Positions 26,422 through 34,556 of a stretch of 64,000 bases of DNA are shown here, one piece after another; position 1 is the stretch's first letter, and each line of letters opens with the position of its first letter. Below the pieces are notes generated by a model that did no database searches, was not told the origin of the DNA, and saw only the letters and a program-made list of their open reading frames with translations. The translations under genes and the position numbers were made by a program. Source of the DNA: CAVTWH01 sp963850915 (lineage in GTDB: Bacteria; Actinomycetota; Actinomycetes; Mycobacteriales; Micromonosporaceae). The stretch is from contig CAWKND010000007.1 in assembly GCA_963850915.1 (NCBI GenBank), positions 62,001 to 126,000 of the forward strand. The letters are read 5' to 3'.

Positions 26422-29400
26422 CGCGCCGGGCTCTCCTCGTTGATCAGCCGGGCCAGCTCGTCGGCGCTCAGCGCGTCCAGGTCGGCCAGCAGCGCGCTCT
26501 CGACGGCAGCCGCCAGCCCGGCCACGGTGGGCGCGTCGAACAGGGCGCGGATCGGTACGTCCACGTCGGCCGCCGAGCGCAGCCGGGAGACGACCCGGGT
26601 GGCCAGCAGCGAGTGGCCGCCGAGTGCGAAGAAGTCGTCGTCGGCGCCGACCCGCTCGACGCCGAGCACTTCGGCCCACACGTCGGCGACCAGCCACTCG
26701 GCGTCGGTATGCGGCTCGACGTAGCCGACGTGCGCGGTATCGGTGCCGGTCACCGCTGGCAGCGCGGCGACGTCGAGCTTCCCGCGTACGGTCAGCGGCA
26801 GCCGCTCCACCAGCACGACGGCGCTCGGTACCAGGTGCGCCGGAAGCACACCCGCCAGGTACCGCCGCACTTCGTCGGCGTCGACCTTACTTCCGCGTCC
26901 AGGAGAATCCGGCTCGGCTGGAACCACGTAGCCGACCAGGCTCTGCCGGGCGCCGTCGTCGCGCAGGACAACCGCCGAGCCGGAGACCGAGGGGTGCCGG
27001 TCCAGCGCGGCCTCCACCTCGGCCGGTTCGATCCGGAAGCCGCGTACTTTGAGCTGCCGGTCACGCCGGCCGAGGAAGGACAGCGTGCCGTCGGACAGCA
27101 GGCGCGCCCGGTCGCCGGTGCGGTAGATCCGGCCGCCGGGCAGGTACGGGTCGTCGGCGAAGCGCGCTGCGGTCAGCTCCGGCCGGCCGAGGTACCCGAT
27201 GGCCACGCCCTCGCCGCCCAGGCACAGCTCGCCGGGTACGCCCACGGGTACCGGCGCGCCGGTCGGGTCGCACACGTACGCCCGTACGCCGCCGATCGGC
27301 CGGCCGATGTCCGGTGTCTCGTCGGGGCGCAGCAGCGCGGCGGTGGCGATGACCGTGGCCTCGGTCGGGCCGTACGTGTTCCACAGCGCCACCCGGTCGC
27401 CGAACCGGGCGAACCACTCGGCCACTACAGCGGGTGCGACCCGGTCCCCGCCGAGGATCACCGTACGCAGCGTCGCCGGCCAGGTAACCGCGTCACCGGC
27501 GCGTACCAGTTCGTGCCAGTGCGCGGTGGACAGGTCCAGTACGGTGACGCCGGCCCCGCCGGTACGCCGCAGCCAGTCCGGCAGCTCGGCCGCCCCGACG
27601 TCGGGTACCACCACGGTGGCACCCGACGTCAGCGCCGGGAAGAGCTCCTCGACGTGCGTGTCGAAGCCGGCCGGGGCGAGCTGGGTGACCCGGTCGCCGG
27701 GGCCGAGCCGGTACGCCGTGCGCATCCACGCGACCCGGGCAGCCACCGCGCGATGGCTGACCGCGACCGCCTTCGGTTCGCCGGTTGAGCCGGAGGTGTG
27801 CAGCACATACCCGATGGCATCCAGGTCGACCGGCGCGTACTCCGCGTGGTTGACGTCGGTGGAGTCGAGGGAGACCACCGGCACACCGAGGTCGACACCG
27901 GGCGGTACCGTGCCGAGCAGCGCGGCCACGCCGGCCCCGGCCAGCATCGCGCGCGTCCGGGCCGGCGGCTGGTCCGGGTCGATCGGCAGGTACCCGGCGC
28001 CGGCCGCGAGTACGGCGGCGAGCGCCACGATCAGTTCCGGACCACGCGGTACGGCCACCGCGACCAGCCGGCCGGAGACTTCGGGCAGCCGCGCGGCCAA
28101 GGAATCGGCCCGGGTCAGCAGCTCGTGGTAGGTCAGCGTGCCGCCATCGGCGTCCAGCGCGATCGCGTCCGGCGTCTGCTCCGCCTGCGCCCGTACCTGC
28201 TCGATGACCGTAGTCGTGATCGGCGGCAGGTCCGGGCCGACCAGCCGCGCGACAGGTTCGCCGTCGGCAGCCAGGGGCAGTGTGCACAGTGGACGGTCCG
28301 GTTCTGCGGTGGCCCGGGCGGCCAGCAGCGGCAGCCGGTCGGCCAGCGCCTCAGCCGTCGCGGCGGACACTGTGGCCGGGTCGACGGTGAGGATCAGCTC
28401 CAGCCCGTCGCCGGCCGGCCACGCGTCGAGCATCACGTCGACCCGGGCCGGTGGCGGGTCGTTCGGAACGTCGCGTACCTCGATGCCGGCCCAGGCGCTG
28501 CCTGCCGGCCCGCCCGATGCCTCGGTGTGCAGGTTGAACCAGGCGCCGAAGAACTGCTGGCGGTCCGGGTCGCGGGGCCGGCCGAGCGCGGTGGCCAGCC
28601 GCTCGTACGGTACGTCCGGGTGGGAGAGAGCGCCGCTCACCGTGGTGCGCACCCGATCGAGCAGGCCGGCGAACGACACGTCACCGGACAGGTCGGCGCG
28701 CAGTGGCAGGATCGCGGTGAAGCAGCCGACCAGTGCCTCGTCGGCCGGGCGTACCCGGTTGGCGGTCGGCGATCCGACGCACAGGTCGTCGCGGTCGGTG
28801 TGCCGGGCCAGCAGCGCCTGGAACAGCGCGAGCCAGGCCATGTACGGGGTGGCGTGCCTGCCCCGGGCGACCTGTGCCACCTGCTCGGCCAGCGCCGGGT
28901 CGACCCGCCGCCGGTACACCGCCGGGCCACCTGGCGCCGGTACGTCCCGCTCCAGCGAGAGGCGGGGTGGCGGCAGGTCGACGAGCTGGTCACGCCAGTA
29001 CTCGAAGGCCGCGTCGGTACTGCGTGCCTGCTGCCACATCACGTGATCGGTGTACGTGCCGGGCAGCCACGGCAGCGGCGTACCGGCGTATGCCCGGCCG
29101 ATCTCGTCCAGCAGCAGCCGTACCGACCAGCCGTCGGAGACCAGGTGGTGCGCGCCGATCAGCAGTACGTGGCTCTCGTCGCCGTCGCGGAACAGGGCCA
29201 CCCGCAGCAGTGGACCGCCCGCCAGGTCGTACGGGCGGTCGCCGAGCTCCTGCGCGGCTGCCACCGCGTACCCCGCCGGGTTGTCCTGTCCGCGCACGTC
29301 GGTGACCGCAACAGCCACCTCGACCCGATCGGCGATCCGGGCCACCGGCAGCCCGTCGCGGTCCGGATAGGTGGTGCGCAGCGGCTCGTGTCGGGCGACG

Positions 29401-29555
29401 ACCACGTCGACCGCGTGGCGCAGCGCGGCGACGTCGAGCGGGCCGACCAGCCGCCGGACCGTGGTCATGTGCTCGGACGTGTCGGTCGGATCGAGCCGCT
29501 GCAGGAACCACATGCGCGCCTGCGCGGTGGCCAGCGGGGTTTCGCGGTCGGTCAT
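26418..29555 (-). CDS. NRPS module C-A-PCP
   Basis: This 1,045-residue protein has a condensation domain (HHLVSDGW), an adenylation domain with LHTSGSTGEPKAVAV (A3), GFDTHVEELFPAL (A4), NTYGPTEATV (A5), YRTGDRARLL (A7) and GKLDVAALP (A10 Lys), and a PCP (FFALGGHSLLATR). My reading of the specificity positions is DTEDIGTVIK. It has Glu at position 239 where most codes have Trp, and resembles from memory codes reported for beta-lysine-type activators; treat the substrate as unknown. There is no epimerase or TE. It overlaps both neighbours by 4 bp and should act just before the Ser module. Confidence 0.93.
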   Translation of the reverse strand: MTDRETPLATAQARMWFLQRLDPTDTSEHMTTVRRLVGPLDVAALRHAVDVVVARHEPLRTTYPDRDGLPVARIADRVEVAVAVTDVRGQDNPAGYAVAAAQELGDRPYDLAGGPLLRVALFRDGDESHVLLIGAHHLVSDGWSVRLLLDEIGRAYAGTPLPWLPGTYTDHVMWQQARSTDAAFEYWRDQLVDLPPPRLSLERDVPAPGGPAVYRRRVDPALAEQVAQVARGRHATPYMAWLALFQALLARHTDRDDLCVGSPTANRVRPADEALVGCFTAILPLRADLSGDVSFAGLLDRVRTTVSGALSHPDVPYERLATALGRPRDPDRQQFFGAWFNLHTEASGGPAGSAWAGIEVRDVPNDPPPARVDVMLDAWPAGDGLELILTVDPATVSAATAEALADRLPLLAARATAEPDRPLCTLPLAADGEPVARLVGPDLPPITTTVIEQVRAQAEQTPDAIALDADGGTLTYHELLTRADSLAARLPEVSGRLVAVAVPRGPELIVALAAVLAAGAGYLPIDPDQPPARTRAMLAGAGVAALLGTVPPGVDLGVPVVSLDSTDVNHAEYAPVDLDAIGYVLHTSGSTGEPKAVAVSHRAVAARVAWMRTAYRLGPGDRVTQLAPAGFDTHVEELFPALTSGATVVVPDVGAAELPDWLRRTGGAGVTVLDLSTAHWHELVRAGDAVTWPATLRTVILGGDRVAPAVVAEWFARFGDRVALWNTYGPTEATVIATAALLRPDETPDIGRPIGGVRAYVCDPTGAPVPVGVPGELCLGGEGVAIGYLGRPELTAARFADDPYLPGGRIYRTGDRARLLSDGTLSFLGRRDRQLKVRGFRIEPAEVEAALDRHPSVSGSAVVLRDDGARQSLVGYVVPAEPDSPGRGSKVDADEVRRYLAGVLPAHLVPSAVVLVERLPLTVRGKLDVAALPAVTGTDTAHVGYVEPHTDAEWLVADVWAEVLGVERVGADDDFFALGGHSLLATRVVSRLRSAADVDVPIRALFDAPTVAGLAAAVESALLADLDALSADELARLINEESPAR

Positions 29556-31294
29556 CGCGGCTGCTCCGCATGGTCGGGGGCGGCGGGGTCGAGGGCGGCG
29601 ATCGCGGCCGCGAACCCGGCCACGGTCGGGGTGTCGAAGAAGGCGCTGGCCGGTACCGCGACGCCGTACGCCTCGGTGATCCGGGCCGCGATGCGCACCA
29701 GGGCAAGCGAGTCGCCACCGAGGTCGAACAGGTCGGCGTCGTCCGGCAGCTCAACGCGGCCGAGTACGTCACCCCAGATCCGGCGTACCCCCTCGATCAG
29801 CTCCGCGTCGGCCGGCCCCACGGTCACCGCCGTCCCGCTCGACGCGGGTGCGTGAGCCGGCGCGTCGAGAGCAGCCCACGGCTGGACCTCCGCCAGCGGC
29901 CGGTCCGGCTGCGCGGCCAGCGCCCTGGCCAACTCGGCCAGGTCGGTAGCCAGCCGCGCCATCCCGGCCCGGTCGAAGCGGTCCGTCGGGTAGGTCAGCA
30001 CCAGCTCCGCCGACTCGGCGCCCACCGTGACGGCGAGTACCAGGTCGTACCCGGTGCCGTCGACCTCCTGGCCCCACGGCGCGGCGGCGAGCCCGGTGGC
30101 CCATTCGGCAGCCGGCTGGGCCTCGTCCCGCTCAATGAACAGTGTCTGCACGATCGGGTGTACCCCCGGAGCGCGCCGTGGCGCTGCCGCCGCGACGATC
30201 CGGTCGAACGGGATCTCGTGTGCGAACGCACCGGCGAGCGCCTCGCGTACCCGGCCGGCCGCGGCCGCGTACGACGTGCTGCCCGGGGTGTCGACGCGTA
30301 CCGGCAGCAGGTTGACGAAGCAGCCGACCATCGACTCCAGGTCCCGATGGGCCCGGCCGCCGGTGACCACGCCGGTGGCGACGTCCGCCCGCCCGGAGAG
30401 CCGGGACAGCCCGATCGCGTACACGGTGAGCAGCGCGACCGGACCGGTCAGCGGTGGCGTAACCGCGCTGCGCAGCCGATCCAGTACCGCCAGGTCCACA
30501 CGGGCAACCGCGGTGGCGGAGCGGCGCCGGTCGTCGGTCGAGCGCGGTGCCGGCGGCGCCCAGTCCAGTATCGGCCGCAGGCCGGCCAGCCGGTGCCGCC
30601 AGTAGCCGGAGCGCTCCGGCAGCACCGCCGCCAGGCGCGGGTAGGACCAGACCGCGTAGTCGGCGTAGTCGGGGCGTACCCGGTCGTGGTCGGGACGGCC
30701 GCCGGCGACCAGCGCCCGGTAGTCTGCCGCGAGTTCGCGCAGCAAGATCGAGAGCGACCAGCCGTCGGCCGCGATGTGGTGGCCGATCAGCATCAGCCGG
30801 TGCCGGTCGGCGGCGAGCCGGTAGACCACCAGCCGGGTGAGAGCACCGGTGGTCAGGTCGAACGGCTCGCCGGCGGCCGCCACTGCCATACCCGCCGCCA
30901 GCGGCTCGCGGTCCGGCTCCGGGAACACGGTGAGGTCGACGAGGTCCGGCTCGCCGGTGGCTGCTCCGATCGGCGGTACCGGCAACGGTTCGCCGTCCGG
31001 GCCGACCCGGTACCCGGTGCGCAGCACGACATGCCGGTCCAGCAACGCCGCGTAGGCCACCCCGAGCGCGGACAGGTCCAGTGGCCCGTCCAGCGCCACA
31101 CCGGCGGTGACCGGCGGGACCGTTCCCGACTCGTCGAGGGCTGTGGCGAGCCAGATGCGGCGCTGCTCGGCCGCGCACGGTACCTCGGCGTCGGGCGCGG
31201 CCAGCGGGATGCCGCGGGCCGCGGTGTCGGCCGCGCGCCGGGCCGCGAGCAGCCGCCGGGCCAGCGTCTCCCGGTCGGTCGCGGTGGTCACCAC
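29552..31294 (-). CDS. NRPS C-PCP didomain without adenylation domain
   Basis: This 580-residue protein has a condensation domain (PCAAEQRRIWLATAL, catalytic HHIAADGWS, late FVNLLPVRVDTPG) and a C-terminal carrier domain (LFDLGGDSLALVR, Ser near residue 528). No A domain is present, so its carrier must be charged in trans. The GTG start lies inside the end of the E2 gene (7-bp overlap), and its stop overlaps the C-A-PCP gene. This physical coupling suggests that the E1/E2 pair, or an A domain elsewhere, supplies its acyl group. Confidence 0.9.
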   Translation of the reverse strand: MVTTATDRETLARRLLAARRAADTAARGIPLAAPDAEVPCAAEQRRIWLATALDESGTVPPVTAGVALDGPLDLSALGVAYAALLDRHVVLRTGYRVGPDGEPLPVPPIGAATGEPDLVDLTVFPEPDREPLAAGMAVAAAGEPFDLTTGALTRLVVYRLAADRHRLMLIGHHIAADGWSLSILLRELAADYRALVAGGRPDHDRVRPDYADYAVWSYPRLAAVLPERSGYWRHRLAGLRPILDWAPPAPRSTDDRRRSATAVARVDLAVLDRLRSAVTPPLTGPVALLTVYAIGLSRLSGRADVATGVVTGGRAHRDLESMVGCFVNLLPVRVDTPGSTSYAAAAGRVREALAGAFAHEIPFDRIVAAAAPRRAPGVHPIVQTLFIERDEAQPAAEWATGLAAAPWGQEVDGTGYDLVLAVTVGAESAELVLTYPTDRFDRAGMARLATDLAELARALAAQPDRPLAEVQPWAALDAPAHAPASSGTAVTVGPADAELIEGVRRIWGDVLGRVELPDDADLFDLGGDSLALVRIAARITEAYGVAVPASAFFDTPTVAGFAAAIAALDPAAPDHAEQPR

Positions 31295-32583
31295 GGCTCG
31301 CCCGATTCCAACCGGCGGCCGACCGTGGCGAGCAGCGCGGCCGCCTGCCGACCGTTCACCAGGCGATGGTCAAAGGCGACACCGAGGTGTACCCGCTGGC
31401 GAACGGCAAACCCGTCCCCGTCGGGTACCACGACCGCGCGCGGCGAAGCCAGCGACAGCGCGCACGCCTGGCCGGGCGGCACGATCGGTACCGCGAACAC
31501 CACCCCCGGGTCGGTGTGCAGGGCCAGCGTGATGTTCGCACCGGTCAGGTCGGATTCCCGGAACCCGGCGCGCAGCGCGGTCATCCGGTAGGCGAACATC
31601 CGGCCGGCCAACGCCTCCAGCGGCGCGCTGTCGGCATCCGGTACGACCGGCACGTACAGGCCGCCGCCGACGTCGAACGTCACGCCGACGTGCGCGCCCG
31701 GCCGTACCAGCATCTCGGTGCGGTCGGCCGACAACGAGGCGAAGCACTCCGGGTGGCCGCCGCGTGCCGTGCCGATCGCCGCCACGGTCAGCTCGGCCAG
31801 GCCGACCAGGGTACGCAGCTGCCGGGACAGCTCCCGCCCGGTGCGCAGCGCATCGGTCACGTCCACATCGCACACGGTGTACGCGGCTGGAATGTCCCGG
31901 TGGGCGGCGCTGACCGTGGCCCCGACGGCGAGCTGGTGCCGGGGCAGCGGCGTGCGTACCGTCCCGGCGTCCTCCCGATCTGCGGCCGTGTCCAGCGCGG
32001 CCGTGTCAGTGGCGGCGATCAGCGCCTCGATGTCCGACCGGCGGACTACCGCGACGCCGAGGCCGGCCACCACGTCGGCCGGGATGCCATGCGCGGCGAT
32101 GAGCGCGGCGGCCGGTGCGGTGATGACCGGCTCAGCCTGGCTGGGACCAACCTGGCTGGGCCCAACCTGGCTGGGCCCAACCTGGCTGGGCCCAACCTGG
32201 TTCGGGTCGGCCGGATCGGGATGGCTCGGGCCGGGACGGACCGGGTCGGGGACGGCTGGGTGGTCGACGGACGTGGCGGGCCGGTCAGCGGCTGGGCCAG
32301 GCTGCGGTTCCGGTGGCGGGGCGGCGGCGCGCGCGGCGGCCAGCGCGGCGGCGTCGGCGTACACCCGGGCGATCAGCTGGCCCGGGACGCAGCTCTGGCC
32401 GGCCGCGGCGATCCGGTACAGCAGCCCGTCAGCCGGTGCCGGCAGCTCCTCGATCGCCTTGGACGTCTCCACTTCGGCCAGCAGGTCACCCGCGCGTACC
32501 GGGCCGCCGTCCGGCGTACACCAGTCGACCAGCACGTACGTCTCGTCGTTCGCGTTGAGCTTGGGCATCCGCAGGTCGATCAC
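31288..32583 (-). CDS. Lipoyl-bearing 2-oxoacid dehydrogenase E2-like acyltransferase
   Basis: This 431-residue protein has an N-terminal lipoyl domain (VETSKAIEELPAP, lipoyl Lys near residue 43), a repetitive VGPSQ linker and a short peripheral subunit-binding motif (LIAAHGIPADVVAGLGVAVV). The CAT-like catalytic domain ends in DHRLVNGRQAA. In canonical E2 enzymes this motif is DHRxxDG; here the Asp is Asn, while His is kept. It would move an acyl group made by E1 from lipoate to CoA or a carrier protein. The GTG start overlaps the E1 stop. No E3 is nearby. In this NRPS context it resembles NapB/NapD-type pairs that deliver a C2 unit to a carrier. Confidence 0.9.
   Translation of the reverse strand: MIDLRMPKLNANDETYVLVDWCTPDGGPVRAGDLLAEVETSKAIEELPAPADGLLYRIAAAGQSCVPGQLIARVYADAAALAAARAAAPPPEPQPGPAADRPATSVDHPAVPDPVRPGPSHPDPADPNQVGPSQVGPSQVGPSQVGPSQAEPVITAPAAALIAAHGIPADVVAGLGVAVVRRSDIEALIAATDTAALDTAADREDAGTVRTPLPRHQLAVGATVSAAHRDIPAAYTVCDVDVTDALRTGRELSRQLRTLVGLAELTVAAIGTARGGHPECFASLSADRTEMLVRPGAHVGVTFDVGGGLYVPVVPDADSAPLEALAGRMFAYRMTALRAGFRESDLTGANITLALHTDPGVVFAVPIVPPGQACALSLASPRAVVVPDGDGFAVRQRVHLGVAFDHRLVNGRQAAALLATVGRRLESGEPW
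32136..32200. repeat. 15-bp tandem repeat coding a VGPSQ linker
   Basis: The unit CCTGGCTGGGCCCAA is present about 4.3 times with few changes. Read on the minus strand it encodes repeated VGPSQ in the E2 interdomain linker. Copy number probably varies between strains, since in-frame changes would be harmless. Confidence 0.85.
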
Positions 32584-34556
32584 GCGCCCGCCTCCCGGTC
32601 ACTGGTCGGTACACCACAGGCGGACAGGACCGCCGCGCGCAGATCGTCGGCGGACCGGAATACGTCACGCTCCAGGTGCGGCGCGGCGGGTACCACGCGG
32701 TCGTCGGCGCTGAGCGTGCGGATCGGTCCGGACAGGCCCGACCACAGCCGCGGGTACAGCACGTTCGCGACCTCGGCGCCCCAGCCGGCACCGGGCGGCG
32801 CATCCTCGGCCACGAGTACCGGACCGGCACCCCGGCACAGTTCGGCGAGGTCGTCGGCGGGTACCGGGTAGAGCTGCGCGGGTACCAGTACACGCAGGCA
32901 GATCTCGTCCTCCAGCAGCAGCCGGCGAGCCGCCTCGATGGCCCGGTGCGCCAGCCCGCCCGGCACGATCAGTACCGCGTCCACGTCGTCGATACCGACC
33001 GGCTCGACAACGGCGATGCCCAGCCCGGTACCGGAGAAGCGGTAGCGCGCGACGCTGTCCACCACGCCGTCCCGGTACATCGGCGCGGTGTAGAGGATCT
33101 TGTCCTCGACCTGCACGCAGGGCACGCCGAGGCCGAGTTGGTGGGCCAGCAACCGGGTCGGGTCGTGGAACGGCGTCACCTCGAACACCGCCAGGTCGGG
33201 TACGCCCATGAGGTGCTTCTGCGGGCTCTGGCTGTGCGTCGGCCCGTACCCGCGGCGGCCACCGACCGGCAGCCGTACCACCAGCGGCACCCGAACCCGG
33301 CGGCCGTACATGGAGACCGACTTGGCGGCGAAGTTGACCAGCGGATCCATCGCCAGCGTGACGAAGTCGCCGAACATCATCTCGACGATCGCCTGCTGGC
33401 CGGCGAGTGCCAGGCCGGCCGCGACGCCGACGATCGCCGACTCGCTGATCGGCGTCGAGCGGACCCGGTTCGGGAACCGGGTGGACAGCCCGCGGGTGAT
33501 CCGGAACGCGCCGCCGTACGGGTCCACGATGTCCTCGCCGAACACGTGAACCGTGTCGTCGGCGGCGAGTACGGCATGCAGTGCCTGGTTGATCCGCTCG
33601 CCGACCCGCCCGCCCGCCCGGCCCGCCAAGCCAGGTTCGGCGACCGGCCAAGCAGCGGTGACCGGCGCCGGTGCGTACGGCCGGCCGGTCACCTCGACCA
33701 CGGCTGCCTCGACCCGCTCCCGGACCCGCTCGTCGAACGCTTGGATCTCAGGAGTGTCACGGCGGGCGTACCAGTCACCGGCGCGCAGCTCGGCGAGCGT
33801 CGCCGCGTCGCGGGTGTCGTCACCCTTGCTGTGCGGGCCGAGCCGGCCGGTGCGTACCTCGACGACCAGCGGACCACCGCCGGCGCGTACCCGGTCGAAC
33901 TCGGGGGCTAGCACGGTACGCAGAACTCCTGGGTCGGTCTCGGCGCTGCCCAGGTACGGGATGCCGAACGCGGCTGCCCGACCGGCGATGCTGCCGGCCA
34001 GCTGTACCCGCGTCGGGGTGGACTGCGCGATGCCGTTGTTCTCGACCACCACCACCAGCGGCAGCCGCCACAGCGCCGCCAGGTTCAGTGCCTCGTAGAC
34101 CGCGCCCTCGCCCCAGGTACCGTCGCCGATGTACGCGAGTGCCAGGTCGCCCGACCCGAGCCGGGCCAGCGCCGCACCGGCCGCCACCGGCAGGCTCTCC
34201 CCCTGTACGCCGGTGGACAGGAACGCTCCGTCGTAGAGGTGCTGGCTGCCGCCGACCCCGCCGCACAGCGCGCCGGCCCGCCCCAGAACCTCGGCCAGCA
34301 GCCCGGTCACGTCACCGGTACGGGCCAGGTAGTGGCCGTGGCCGCGATGGTTGCTGAACACCGCGTCGCGCGGGCCGAGCAGCCCGGACACCGCCACCGG
34401 TACGTGCTCCTGGCCCAGGCAGGTGTGCGTGGTACCGCCGATGCGCCCCTCCTCGAACAGCCGCAGCAGGGCCAGTTCGACGTGCCGGATCAGCAGCATC
34501 GTGCCGAGATCGGTGTGCTCCGGCGGGGCCTGCGGCGGGTGCACGTCCAGGGTCAT
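32580..34556 (-). CDS. Fused E1 alpha-beta thiamine-dependent dehydrogenase
   Basis: This 658-residue protein joins an E1-alpha half (IGGTTHTCLGQEHVPV, HRGHGHYLARTG, ThDP motif GDGTWGEG...VENN around residues 142-173) to an E1-beta half (VFGEDIVDPYGGAFR, TPISESAIVGVAAGLALAG, RLPVGGRRGYGPTHSQ). E1 decarboxylates a 2-oxoacid or ketose donor and passes the acyl group to lipoyl-E2. The fusion, missing E3 and NRPS operon setting argue against central metabolism. Candidate donors are a ketose phosphate (as for NapB/NapD and QncN/QncL) or a 2-oxoacid. Its start ATG has a 245-bp overlap with the upstream GT4 frame. Confidence 0.92.
   Translation of the reverse strand: MTLDVHPPQAPPEHTDLGTMLLIRHVELALLRLFEEGRIGGTTHTCLGQEHVPVAVSGLLGPRDAVFSNHRGHGHYLARTGDVTGLLAEVLGRAGALCGGVGGSQHLYDGAFLSTGVQGESLPVAAGAALARLGSGDLALAYIGDGTWGEGAVYEALNLAALWRLPLVVVVENNGIAQSTPTRVQLAGSIAGRAAAFGIPYLGSAETDPGVLRTVLAPEFDRVRAGGGPLVVEVRTGRLGPHSKGDDTRDAATLAELRAGDWYARRDTPEIQAFDERVRERVEAAVVEVTGRPYAPAPVTAAWPVAEPGLAGRAGGRVGERINQALHAVLAADDTVHVFGEDIVDPYGGAFRITRGLSTRFPNRVRSTPISESAIVGVAAGLALAGQQAIVEMMFGDFVTLAMDPLVNFAAKSVSMYGRRVRVPLVVRLPVGGRRGYGPTHSQSPQKHLMGVPDLAVFEVTPFHDPTRLLAHQLGLGVPCVQVEDKILYTAPMYRDGVVDSVARYRFSGTGLGIAVVEPVGIDDVDAVLIVPGGLAHRAIEAARRLLLEDEICLRVLVPAQLYPVPADDLAELCRGAGPVLVAEDAPPGAGWGAEVANVLYPRLWSGLSGPIRTLSADDRVVPAAPHLERDVFRSADDLRAAVLSACGVPTSDREAGA

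Noticed and set aside
26422..26697. N-terminal extension of the Ser-module NRPS
   Set aside because: The extension overlaps the PCP end of the previous NRPS in another frame; the ATGA overlap at 26421 fixes the start.
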